A stretch of 64,000 nucleotides of DNA from positions 62,001 to 126,000 of the forward strand of contig NZ_JAKIHP010000003.1 of the NCBI RefSeq assembly GCF_021608265.1. The letters are read 5' to 3'. A program made the translations under genes and the position numbers. This document shows, in pieces, positions 8,708-16,842 of this stretch. This stretch comes from Flavobacterium wongokense (GTDB taxonomy: Bacteria > Bacteroidota > Bacteroidia > Flavobacteriales > Flavobacteriaceae). Numbering within the stretch: position 1 is the stretch's first letter; each line of letters opens with the position of its first letter. The notes beneath the pieces are model-generated. The model searched no databases and had not been told where the DNA came from. It saw nothing but the letters and a program-made list of their open reading frames with translations.

Positions 8708-10051
8708 ATGAAAAGAAAGACAACGAAACTAAATGTACTACTGTGGCTGGCCTTACTAGGCTTGGCACAAACGCCACTCATGGCGCAAACCATGTCACTG
8801 CAGCAATGCCTGGACAAAGCATTAAATCAGAATCTGCAACTTAAGGCAAACGGTTATGATTTAGAAAAAAGCAAGGCCGGTGTTAAGGAAGCTTATGGAG
8901 CTTTTTTACCAACAGTTACAGCAACAACTAACTATGAATATCAATTTGATATGACTACAACGGCTCTTCCTGCAGAAGTTTTTGGAGGAACGCCGGGAAC
9001 TTACAACGTGGTGGAATTGGGTGTACCTCAAAGCAAATCAACCATTACCCAATTGGAGCAAAAAATCATCAGCCCAGCCTCTGTTTTGGCAATTAAGGCC
9101 AGCAAAGCTAAAGTCAAATTGGACATGCTTGAAATCAGAAGCAGCAAAGAGGAACTGGTTTACAATGTATCGGTAACCTATTACAACATCCAGTCGCTAC
9201 AAAAACAGATTCAGTTAAACACTGAAACCCTAAAAAGCACTGAAACACTTTTAGCAATCAGCGAGTCGCAATTGAAATCGGGCTTGGTAACACAAACCGA
9301 TGTGGACCGATTAACCGTTTCACGCGATAACAGCAAAGCAGGAATTGATAGTTTGAAAAACAGCCTTGAGAAATATTATAATCTGTTGAAAACCTTTATG
9401 TACATGCCATTAACGGATGTAGTAGAAGTGTTTCCATTCGATGCCGAACTTATTGATGCCGCTTCTTTGGTTGAACCAACGGTTGACCCAAAAAACAGGA
9501 CCGACTTCATGCAGATCCAGGAAAGCATTACCATCGCAAACCTTCAGCGCAAGTCGATAAAATCAATCAACTACCCTACTCTTTCGTTTACCGCCAAACA
9601 AGGTTACACCGGAAGTTATACGAACGCCGATCCTTTCAAGAACATCAATGACAAGTTTTATCCGGTTAGCTCAATCGGTTTCAAGTTAAAAGTAACCGTA
9701 TTTGACGGAGTGACAAGAAACCAGGTTAGACAGAAAGAATTTGAAATCAAGAAATACCAGGTTCAGGGTGAACAGGTTGTACAACAAATCAACCGTGAAG
9801 TAGCAGATGCCTTTGCTGATTTGAAAAGCAATTACATCACGTATCAAAATCAAACCAGAAACCTAACGTTGGCACAAAAAGTAATGAACGACGTTGACAA
9901 ACAATACAAAAACGGAATCTCAAAATTAAGCGACGTACTCAACTCAAGAACAGAATTACTAACAGCACAAAATGCCTATACAGTTTCAATCATCAACATC
10001 AAACAAGCAGAATTAAACTTAAGAAAAGCACAAGGAAAACTAATCCTTTAA
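8708..10051 (+). CDS. TolC-family outer-membrane efflux protein
   Basis: Outer-membrane channel component of 447 aa for a tripartite exporter. A signal peptide ends near residue 26 (LMAQ). Two outer-membrane efflux repeats follow, rich in long amphipathic helices; the first begins MSLQQCLDKALNQNLQLKANGYDLEKS and the second begins near IQESITIANLQRKSIKSINYP. The length fits the family. It is the first gene of the operon, with the periplasmic adaptor 56 bp downstream and the RND pump after it. The substrate cannot be read from the sequence. The ATG at 8708 is chosen because it starts the signal peptide. Confidence 0.9.
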   Translation: MKRKTTKLNVLLWLALLGLAQTPLMAQTMSLQQCLDKALNQNLQLKANGYDLEKSKAGVKEAYGAFLPTVTATTNYEYQFDMTTTALPAEVFGGTPGTYNVVELGVPQSKSTITQLEQKIISPASVLAIKASKAKVKLDMLEIRSSKEELVYNVSVTYYNIQSLQKQIQLNTETLKSTETLLAISESQLKSGLVTQTDVDRLTVSRDNSKAGIDSLKNSLEKYYNLLKTFMYMPLTDVVEVFPFDAELIDAASLVEPTVDPKNRTDFMQIQESITIANLQRKSIKSINYPTLSFTAKQGYTGSYTNADPFKNINDKFYPVSSIGFKLKVTVFDGVTRNQVRQKEFEIKKYQVQGEQVVQQINREVADAFADLKSNYITYQNQTRNLTLAQKVMNDVDKQYKNGISKLSDVLNSRTELLTAQNAYTVSIINIKQAELNLRKAQGKLIL

Positions 10052-10107
10052 ATCAACTCAATCACAATCACAATCACAATCATAAATCATAATTAAAAAA
10101 CAATCTC

Positions 10108-11169
10108 ATGAAAACAATTAACAAAAAATCAATCATCATCCTTATCAGTTCAGCCCTTATCTTATTGGTAATCGTTAAACTTTATTCTAACAAAAAAGAG
10201 GTTTCGGAAAAAGTATATACCCGAAACGTAAATTTAAAAACAGTCATCAAGGCAGAAACCGTAAAAGAATCTGACTTCAATCAATCAACGCCATTTTTAG
10301 GCGAATTTGCTCCAAACCGCGAAGTAGCCATAGCTTCAGAAACTGCCGGAAAAGTAATCCGTTCCGCAATCGAAGAAGGAAGCAATGTAAGCACCGGAAC
10401 CTTAATCGCAAGATTGGACGACGGAATCCTACAGGCTCAATACGCTTCTGCCAGAGCTAACTTCAGCAACGCTTCGAACAAATTAAAAAGATACCAACAG
10501 GTACCGGAAGGCGTAACGCAATTGGAAATGGATAACGCCAAAAATCAAATGTTGACAAGCCAGGCAGAAATCCAAAGACTGCAAAGACAAATCAGCCAGT
10601 TCACAATCAAAGCCCCTTTCAGCGGAATTGTATCGATGAAGAAATTTGAATTGGGCGCAGTGGTTTCTCCAGGAAGCCCATTGGCAACGATTACTGATAT
10701 CAGTGTATTGAAATTGGAAATCAGTGTTCCTGAAAAACAAATATCAAACTTCAGAAAAGGAATGAACCTTAACGTTACTACCGAAGTTTACCCTAATATG
10801 ACCTTCCACGGAAAAGTAGATATGGTGGCCAGTGTTACCGATGCTTCCCATAATTATACTGTGAAGATTTTGGTTCCAAACAACAGCAAAACTCCATTAA
10901 AATCAGGCATGTACGGAAACGTTACTTTGGAAAATAATGTTGCACAGAAAACCATTACCATTCCTCGTTCGGCACTTATCGGAACGGCACTTAAACCTCA
11001 GGTATATGTTGTAAAAAGCGGTATTGCCAAATTAAGAGCTATCGAAATCGGACAAAGCAATGCCAACAACATCCAGGTTCTTTCAGGCCTTAACGAAGGC
11101 GAAGTTGTGGCAACTGCTGGATTGGTAAACTTAAATGATGGTACTGAAGTAACCATAAAAAACAACTAA
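10108..11169 (+). CDS. RND efflux periplasmic adaptor (membrane fusion protein)
   Basis: Adaptor of 353 aa that links the inner-membrane pump to the TolC-type channel. An N-terminal membrane anchor (about residues 8-25) is followed by a half-lipoyl segment (NREVAIASETAGKVIRSAIEEGS). A short alpha-hairpin (about 113-165) precedes the second lipoyl half (FTIKAPFSGIVSMKKFELG) and the beta-barrel and membrane-proximal domains (LKSGMYGNVTLEN, IPRSALIG). No lipobox Cys, so it is anchored by its helix. It sits between the channel and pump genes. Confidence 0.9.
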   Translation: MKTINKKSIIILISSALILLVIVKLYSNKKEVSEKVYTRNVNLKTVIKAETVKESDFNQSTPFLGEFAPNREVAIASETAGKVIRSAIEEGSNVSTGTLIARLDDGILQAQYASARANFSNASNKLKRYQQVPEGVTQLEMDNAKNQMLTSQAEIQRLQRQISQFTIKAPFSGIVSMKKFELGAVVSPGSPLATITDISVLKLEISVPEKQISNFRKGMNLNVTTEVYPNMTFHGKVDMVASVTDASHNYTVKILVPNNSKTPLKSGMYGNVTLENNVAQKTITIPRSALIGTALKPQVYVVKSGIAKLRAIEIGQSNANNIQVLSGLNEGEVVATAGLVNLNDGTEVTIKNN

Positions 11170-11201
11170 ACAACAACGTATAACTATAAAAGACAACTAA
11201 C

Positions 11202-14200
11202 ATGAGCTTAACAGAAATAGCAATCAAAAGACCCTCATTAATCATCGTAATCTTTACGATACTTATCGGAGGAGGTATATTTAGTTACAAACAACTGAGT
11301 TACGAATTGTTGCCGGATATGGCACAGCCAACCCTAATGGTAATGACACCTTATCCCGGTGCAGCTCCATCAAACGTAGAGCAATCGGTAACCAAAAAAA
11401 TAGAAGATGTTTTAAGTGGTGTAGACGGATTGAAAAGTATCACGTCACAATCATTGGAAAGCAACTCGATCATCACTGCCGAATTCACCATGGATACGGA
11501 TATTGACGACAAGCAACAGGAAGTACAGCGTAAAATCAATAACATTATGGGGGATTTACCCGATGATGTTGAAGCGCCAAGCATCAGCCAGTTGTCACCT
11601 AGTGATCAGCCAATCATGCAGCTGATGGCAACTTCCTCTTTGGACAATGCCTCTTTTTATGATGTAATGAAAAACGAAATCAAGCCACAGTTACAACAGA
11701 TTTCCGGTGTTGGTGAGATAACGCTTATTGGTGGACAGGAACGTGAAATCCAGGTAAACATCAATAAGGACAAATTGGATTATTATGGTTTGTCGATCCT
11801 GAATGTTTCCCAGGCAATCAACAATGCTAACATTGAATTTCCGGCAGGAAAAATAAAATCAGACAACAGTGGGCAGATGACCGTTAGGATTTCAGGGAAA
11901 TTCACTTCATTAGACCAATTGAATGACCTGGTAATTGCGCAGCCTAAAACCGGAAGCCCAATTAAATTATTGGACGTGGCCAGTGTTGGCGACGTGACAA
12001 AAGACTACTCTTCCATCTTTAGATATAACGGACAAAACGGAATTGGTTTATTGATTAAAAAACAAGGTGATGCCAATGCGGTTGCCATTAGTGGTCAGGC
12101 CAAAATGAAAATCGGTGCTATCGAGCAGCGTTTTGCCAAAGACGACGTAAAATTTTCCATCGTAGACGATACAGCCGATTATACACTGGAAGCTGCGGAC
12201 GGAGTTATCCACGATTTATGGATTGCAGTATTATTGGTTGCGGCAATTATGCTGTTGTTCTTACACAGTTTCAGGGATTCGCTTATCGTATTGGTTGCCA
12301 TTCCGGCTTCATTGATTTCAACTTTTATCGCAATGTACCTTTTGGGATATTCATTAAACCTGATGACTTTATTGGCTTTATCATTGGTAATCGGAATCCT
12401 TGTAGACGATAGTATTGTGGTCTTGGAGAACATCCACCGTCACCTGCATATGGGCAAGGAAAAGCGCCAGGCTGCATTGGACGGACGTAACGAAATTGGA
12501 TTCTCAGCTTTGGCAATTACCATGGTAGACGTTGTGGTATTTGGTCCATTAGCTTTGGTAAACACTTCCATTTCATCAATCTTACGTCAGTACTCGTTAA
12601 CAATTGTGGTGGCAACCTTAATGAGTTTATTCGTTTGTTATACGCTTACACCTTGGTTGGCTTCCCGTTTCGGAAAAGTTACCCATTTGAATAAAAGCAA
12701 AATGTTTGACCGTTTCCTTCTTGGCTTCGAAAGTCAAATTGATGGTTTGACCAATTGGTATACCAAAGCTTTGAAATGGGCATTAAGACATAAATTGACC
12801 ATGTTGGGAATCGTAATCGGGCTTTTCGTAGCAACCGGAGTAATCCTAAAAGCGGGTATCATTGGTAACGAAATGGTAGCACAAACCGATAAAGGCCAGT
12901 TCCGATTGGCTTTGGAATACGACAAAGATCTGACCGTTAAACAAAACAATATGAAAACCAACGAAATCGAAAACTTCCTTCGCAAACAGCCCGATGTAAT
13001 TGATGTATTCAGTAACGTTGCCGGCTCAAGTACTTCCTCAATTGTGGCCGGAGTTGGTTCCGATTACAAATCGGAGTTGACCGTAACCCTTGTGAATAAA
13101 GAGCACAGAACTGAAAACACCGAAAAAATCATGCTTAAAAAATCGGAAGCGATTGCCCAGCATTTTGGTGGTGTAAAAGTTAAACCAACTTTAGTAAGCA
13201 TGGTAAACTCTGGTGAGCCAATCCAATTGGTATTGAATAGTGAAGACCAGGAATTGTTGATGAAATCTGCAAACGAATTAAAGGAAAGGATTTCAAATAT
13301 TCCAGGTGCTATCAATGTAAGCATGAGTGTTGAGGAAGGAAACCCTGAAGTTGAAGTAAACATCGACCGTGAAAAAATGAGCCAGTTGGGATTGACCATC
13401 AATACCGTTGGTGCAACGCTTAAGAATGCTTATTCAGGAAACGACGATTCAAAATACCGTGTTGGTACCAACGAATATGATATCAATGTCCGTTTTGATG
13501 CCTTCAATAAGAAAAGTGTAGACGATGTGAAAAACATCACCTTTACCAACAATGAGGGAGAAGTAATCAAGCTTTCCCAATTTGCAGCTGTAGCGCAAGG
13601 AAGTGGCCCAAGTGTATTGGAACGTAAAGACCGTAGGACTTCGGTAACGATAAAAAGCAACATCCTGGGCATTACTGCCGGTGTAGTTGCTGACAGGATC
13701 AATACATCGCTTGCAGAAAAACCAATGCCTGAAGGTGTTGATGTAAAATGGAGCGGAGATATCGAGCGTCAGAAAGATTCATTCTCTGCTTTGGGTTACG
13801 CTATGTTGGCTGCACTTGTGTTAATGTATTTGGTAATGGTTGGTTTGTATAACAACTTTATCTATCCTTTTGTGGTATTGTTCTCTATTCCGGTAGCGTT
13901 CATTGGAGCCTTCCTTGCATTGGCATTGGCAAAATCATCAATGAGTATCTTTACCATTTTGGGAATGATTATGTTATTAGGGCTTGTTGCCAAAAACGCG
14001 ATTTTAATTGTCGATTTTGCCAACCACAGGAAAGAAGAAGGTGTTTCAACCTGGAACGCATTGATCGAAGCAGGAAGCACACGTCTTCGTCCAATCCTGA
14101 TGACGACTATGGCAATGGTTATCGGAATGCTTCCAATTGCAATGTCTACTTCAGCAGGTTCTGAATGGAAAAACGGATTGGCGTGGGTATTGGTTGGAGG

Positions 14201-14327
14201 ATTGTTCTCAAGTTTGTGCCTTACCGTTTTCGTGGTTCCAATTGCATATTACTCAGTAGATAGAATCAAAGATAAATTACAAAGAAGATTTAGCAGCAAA
14301 ACCAGTCTTGTTGAGGTTGCAGGTTAG
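11202..14327 (+). CDS. RND efflux pump, HAE1/AcrB-like permease subunit
   Basis: Proton-driven inner-membrane transporter of 1041 aa, full length for the family. It starts with the usual short cytoplasmic helix and TM1 (SLTEIAIKRPSLIIVIFTILIGGG). Two large periplasmic loops separate 12 membrane helices. TM4 carries the proton-relay Asp pair in IGILVDDSIVVLEN near residue 401. The second half repeats the fold, with LGLVAKNAILIVDFAN near 930 and LRPILMTTMAMVIGMLP near 965. It is the last gene of the efflux operon, 32 bp after the adaptor. Multidrug or toxic-metabolite export is likely, but the substrate is unknown. Confidence 0.93.
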   Translation: MSLTEIAIKRPSLIIVIFTILIGGGIFSYKQLSYELLPDMAQPTLMVMTPYPGAAPSNVEQSVTKKIEDVLSGVDGLKSITSQSLESNSIITAEFTMDTDIDDKQQEVQRKINNIMGDLPDDVEAPSISQLSPSDQPIMQLMATSSLDNASFYDVMKNEIKPQLQQISGVGEITLIGGQEREIQVNINKDKLDYYGLSILNVSQAINNANIEFPAGKIKSDNSGQMTVRISGKFTSLDQLNDLVIAQPKTGSPIKLLDVASVGDVTKDYSSIFRYNGQNGIGLLIKKQGDANAVAISGQAKMKIGAIEQRFAKDDVKFSIVDDTADYTLEAADGVIHDLWIAVLLVAAIMLLFLHSFRDSLIVLVAIPASLISTFIAMYLLGYSLNLMTLLALSLVIGILVDDSIVVLENIHRHLHMGKEKRQAALDGRNEIGFSALAITMVDVVVFGPLALVNTSISSILRQYSLTIVVATLMSLFVCYTLTPWLASRFGKVTHLNKSKMFDRFLLGFESQIDGLTNWYTKALKWALRHKLTMLGIVIGLFVATGVILKAGIIGNEMVAQTDKGQFRLALEYDKDLTVKQNNMKTNEIENFLRKQPDVIDVFSNVAGSSTSSIVAGVGSDYKSELTVTLVNKEHRTENTEKIMLKKSEAIAQHFGGVKVKPTLVSMVNSGEPIQLVLNSEDQELLMKSANELKERISNIPGAINVSMSVEEGNPEVEVNIDREKMSQLGLTINTVGATLKNAYSGNDDSKYRVGTNEYDINVRFDAFNKKSVDDVKNITFTNNEGEVIKLSQFAAVAQGSGPSVLERKDRRTSVTIKSNILGITAGVVADRINTSLAEKPMPEGVDVKWSGDIERQKDSFSALGYAMLAALVLMYLVMVGLYNNFIYPFVVLFSIPVAFIGAFLALALAKSSMSIFTILGMIMLLGLVAKNAILIVDFANHRKEEGVSTWNALIEAGSTRLRPILMTTMAMVIGMLPIAMSTSAGSEWKNGLAWVLVGGLFSSLCLTVFVVPIAYYSVDRIKDKLQRRFSSKTSLVEVAG

Positions 14328-14412
14328 TTAGTGGTTATGAATTGGAAGAGGCGGTGTAACGACTGGTAAATGCCCGCTTCTTCCTTTTTCTTGTTAAAAA
14401 AGTACTTAAAAA

Positions 14413-14449
14413 TTTGGTCATGCCAAAAATAAAACTGACATTTGTGTCA
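14413..14449 (+). promoter_or_regulatory. Predicted promoter with overlapping operator O4 of tetR-2
   Basis: TTTG at 14413-14416, a 20-bp spacer and GACATTTG at 14437-14444, with the perfect palindrome TGACA TTTG TGTCA at 14436-14449 over the -7 box. It matches the tetR-1 promoter almost base for base around the operator. It argues that the ATG at 14414 is inside the promoter and is not a start codon. Confidence 0.6.
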
Positions 14450-14473
14450 AACTCACATGTCACACCCCAAATT

Positions 14474-15082
14474 ATGTCAAAAGTAGAAGAATCAATAGAA
14501 GAACAAATCTTAGTAGCAGCCTTTAATGTTTTCGTAGAAAAAGGATTTGATAATGCCAAAATGCAGGATATTGCAGATCGCGCCGGTATCAAACGAACCG
14601 TACTGAACTATTATTTCAGGTCAAAGGATTTATTATATCAGAATATTGCCAAAACCATCATGCGCCAGGCTTTGCCTCAGATGCTTCGGATTTTGAACAG
14701 TGATCTGCCTTTTGAGCAGAAAGTAGCCGACTTTGCAAGCGAGTACATCACCGTTGCACTTAAGAATCCGTTCCTTCCTTTATTCATCATTAATGAATTG
14801 AACTCGATAGGCCCAGCCTTTATTGATAAAATGCTTGATGGCAAACGTCCGGACATTGATAATTTCCTAAAACATGTCAATGAAGAAATGGACAAGGGGA
14901 ATATTATCAGGATGAATCCGCTTCATGTACCGATACACATTATTTCAATGTGTGGTTTCCCAATAATATCAAAACCGATGTTAATGCTGGTTACCGGCAT
15001 TTCTGAAAAGGAATACAAAGCCTTAATGGAAGACCGTAAAAAAGAAGTCGTTCGTATGGTGATGAAAGGTTTAAAGCCGTAA
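14474..15082 (+). CDS. TetR/AcrR-family transcriptional repressor, copy 2
   Basis: Regulator of 202 aa, paralogous to the TetR at 7931. The helix-turn-helix region has DIADRAGIKRTVLNYYFRSKD, and most of the C-terminal domain aligns by eye with copy 1. The start ATG at 14474 gives MSKVEESIEEQILVAAFNVF, which aligns with the N-terminus of copy 1. An earlier in-frame ATG (14414) would add 20 residues encoded by the promoter and operator. It lies downstream of the RND pump gene on the same strand but has its own predicted promoter. With copy 1 it brackets the efflux operon and probably shares the operator. Confidence 0.88.
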   Translation: MSKVEESIEEQILVAAFNVFVEKGFDNAKMQDIADRAGIKRTVLNYYFRSKDLLYQNIAKTIMRQALPQMLRILNSDLPFEQKVADFASEYITVALKNPFLPLFIINELNSIGPAFIDKMLDGKRPDIDNFLKHVNEEMDKGNIIRMNPLHVPIHIISMCGFPIISKPMLMLVTGISEKEYKALMEDRKKEVVRMVMKGLKP

Positions 15083-15106
15083 TAAAAAAACAAACAACTA
15101 TATTCG

Positions 15107-15135
15107 AAAAAGCATCCTGAAAAGGGTGCTTTTTT
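15107..15135 (+). terminator. Rho-independent terminator after tetR-2
   Basis: AAAAAGCATCC and GGGTGCTTTTT form an 11-pair stem (one G-T pair) around a TGAAAA loop, ending in a T run, 24 bp after the stop. Confidence 0.8.
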
Positions 15136-15141
15136 ATGTTG

Positions 15142-15174
15142 GTTTTGTTCGGGTTTTGTTCAGGTTTTGTTCGG
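15142..15174. repeat. Three tandem 11-bp repeats
   Basis: The unit GTTTTGTTCGG occurs three times in direct succession, with one substitution in the middle copy. It starts 7 bp after the tetR-2 terminator and lies in non-coding sequence upstream of the small lipoprotein gene. Confidence 0.85.
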
Positions 15175-15318
15175 GATTGTAGTACTATAGCAGGTACTTT
15201 TTGTGAACCAGGCTTGAACAAGATTAATCGTATGGATTTTAATCGGTGTAATACTGATTCCATCATTTTCATTAACTTCGTTTTCATTAAATCTGTAATA
15301 ACACAAACAAATGCCATC

Positions 15319-15744
15319 ATGAAAAAAACTGCATCAATTTGTCTTTTCATTTTTCTATTCAGTTTGGTTGTTGGTTCCTGCGACAGGCCTAACTGCACCA
15401 ATACCAATCCGGTTTTTGACAAGTTTACTCCTGATTCCAAAGAATATAAAGAGGAATTGGCCAGGCAGTTAAAAAGCGTTGATCCCTCGGAATTAACCTA
15501 TTGGATGAAAGATTATACAGAGCAAAACGATAAAAAATACCTCTATGTAAATGTACAGGGCGATGGACTTTGTGCTGTACTTTTTTTAAACATTCGGGAT
15601 TCTGAAAAAGGAATCAGCAAACTTATCAGTAAAAAAGGGGTTTCTTATCACGGTGCAGAATTTAAGGATTTGAAGTTTGATGCCGTTAAGGAAAATGGTG
15701 AAACCCAATTCATTTTCAAAAGCATCAGCTGGATTGTAGATTAG
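15319..15744 (+). CDS. Small lipoprotein of unknown function
   Basis: Predicted lipoprotein of 141 aa. The ATG at 15319 begins MKKTASICLFIFLFSLVVGSC, a signal peptide with lipobox VGSC and Cys at about residue 21. The longer open frame from 15136 is not used because it precedes the signal peptide and includes a tandem repeat. The mature region (FTPDSKEYKEELARQL, KYLYVNVQGDGLCAVLFLNI) suggests a small alpha/beta domain, but I do not recognise a family. The last 12 codons are duplicated 92 bp downstream, beyond a repeat element. Confidence 0.75.
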   Translation: MKKTASICLFIFLFSLVVGSCDRPNCTNTNPVFDKFTPDSKEYKEELARQLKSVDPSELTYWMKDYTEQNDKKYLYVNVQGDGLCAVLFLNIRDSEKGISKLISKKGVSYHGAEFKDLKFDAVKENGETQFIFKSISWIVD

Positions 15745-15806
15745 AAATATTTGAGATTAAGAGGAGGAAGCCCAGTGGGCTTCAGGTATATGAACTTTAG
15801 TTCATT
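15745..15806. repeat. Two-hairpin repeat element, copy 1
   Basis: A ~62-bp element: AAATATTTGAGATTAAGAGG, hairpin 1 (stem GAAGCCC/GGGCTTC, 15767-15783, loop AGT), linker AGGTATA, hairpin 2 (TGAACT/AGTTCA, 15791-15804). Copy 2 at 48155-48217 has the same layout with changed but still complementary stems. The GGAG before hairpin 1 resembles the conserved tetranucleotide of REP elements. No transposase or RAYT gene is in the window. Confidence 0.75.
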
Positions 15807-15836
15807 TTCAAAAGCATCAGTTCGATTGTCTATTAA
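15801..15836 (+). pseudogene. Duplicated 3' end of the small lipoprotein gene
   Basis: The 36 bp here match 15709-15744, the end of the lipoprotein gene, at about 31 positions, the first 20 being identical. Read in frame it gives FIFKSISSIVY and a stop, against FIFKSISWIVD and a stop in the intact gene. The two copies flank the two-hairpin repeat. It looks like the remnant of a local duplication. Confidence 0.6.
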
Positions 15837-15915
15837 ATAACAATTTAATAACAAGCTAAAAAGCTCTGTAAAAGACGTTTAAAGTACTTTTACTAAAACC
15901 TCAATTCTATATTCT

Positions 15916-16083
15916 ATGCACGCAGATTGGATTATCGTTGGAATCGTAATCGTTTTTGGCATTCTGCTCCTCATCTTTTTAATCCGCCGCAATCTTAAGG
16001 ACGAAAAGGATGTTGTCGAACATTTTAATAGAAAATCATCCACATTTTCTGAAGATGATGAATCGGAAACAAACGACCATTAA
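15916..16083 (+). CDS. Small single-span membrane protein (55 aa)
   Basis: An open frame of 55 codons from ATG 15916 to TAA 16083. The product has a short N-terminus (MHADW), one strongly hydrophobic helix of about 18 residues (IIVGIVIVFGILLLIFLI), a positive stop-transfer segment (RRNLK) and an acidic, hydrophilic tail (SEDDESETNDH). This is the layout of real single-pass membrane peptides and would be unlikely by chance. Positive-inside topology puts the tail in the cytoplasm. I recognise no family. Confidence 0.65.
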   Translation: MHADWIIVGIVIVFGILLLIFLIRRNLKDEKDVVEHFNRKSSTFSEDDESETNDH

Positions 16084-16137
16084 AGTAATTTGTTAAAAGT
16101 TAAATAATTTGCTTACATTTAGTTCATAATCAAAGCC

Positions 16138-16842
16138 ATGACTATGAATAAACTCTACATTTCCCTATTGCTTTTAATTTCGTATTGCTCATTCGCACAA
16201 GACTCACGAATATTTGGACAGGATTGGTACCTGACCGACCTTAATTATGACGGTACGCATTATCCTCCGCCAAGAGGGAATTTAGGAGTGAGATTTGAGT
16301 CGGGAACACAGGAAATGACCGCGTGGGCCTGCTACAGCATGTATGGTCAAATTACTTTTGCCAACAACGAAACAGAATTTTCCGGAACCAATTTTTCGCC
16401 CTGCCTGTGCTGGTGCACTGATTCTGTACTGCAAGCGTATGAGGACATTTATTTTTATCTTTTCATGGAAGGCGATGGCACAAATGACTTTACTTATGTA
16501 ATTACGGAACTTGGTGATAATCAAAAATCATTAGTGATTAATTCAGCGTACAACAAACAGGCAATTTATTCTACCGTACACATGGCTACAGCTGATTTCA
16601 ACAAGCCTGACTTCAGCATTGCTCCAAATCCCGCTGCGGATTGGATAGAAATTACATTGGAAAATCAAACTGAAGGAACCTCACGTATCGAATTTTATGA
16701 TAGCCTTGGAAAAATCTGCAAAGCGGAACAATCCAATTCATTCCAGTTTAAAATGGATACCAGGGATTTGTCACAGGGACTTTATTTTGTAAAAATCAAT
16801 AACGGGAATTCAACGGTTACCAAAAAATTCGTCAAGCTTTAA
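16138..16842 (+). CDS. Secreted protein with T9SS type A C-terminal sorting domain
   Basis: Protein of 234 aa exported through Sec and then the type IX system. A signal peptide ends near SYCSFAQ; the ATG at 16144 is an equally good start. The middle (about residues 25-150) is Cys- and aromatic-rich (ACYSMYG, SPCLCWCTDS) and not recognised. The last ~75 residues are a type A sorting domain: FSIAPNPAADWIEI, then IEFYDSLGK, then LSQGLYFVKINNGN and the terminal KKFVKL. The signal would be removed by the T9SS sortase PorU when the protein is released or anchored. It overlaps the convergent phosphoesterase gene by 4 bp. Confidence 0.85.
   Translation: MTMNKLYISLLLLISYCSFAQDSRIFGQDWYLTDLNYDGTHYPPPRGNLGVRFESGTQEMTAWACYSMYGQITFANNETEFSGTNFSPCLCWCTDSVLQAYEDIYFYLFMEGDGTNDFTYVITELGDNQKSLVINSAYNKQAIYSTVHMATADFNKPDFSIAPNPAADWIEITLENQTEGTSRIEFYDSLGKICKAEQSNSFQFKMDTRDLSQGLYFVKINNGNSTVTKKFVKL

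Noticed and set aside
8650..8844. 64-codon frame overlapping the start of the TolC-type gene
   Set aside because: Out of frame with a clear signal peptide gene and without any recognisable features.
10052..10085. CAATCA microsatellite between the TolC-type and adaptor genes as a phase-variation tract
   Set aside because: Only three clear units, outside coding sequence and not near a promoter box; a phase-variable role is not supported.
14414..14473. N-terminal extension of tetR-2
   Set aside because: It coincides with the predicted promoter and operator and is absent from the paralog.
15136..15318. N-terminal extension of the small lipoprotein
   Set aside because: It precedes a complete lipoprotein signal peptide and consists of tandem-repeat and promoter-like sequence.
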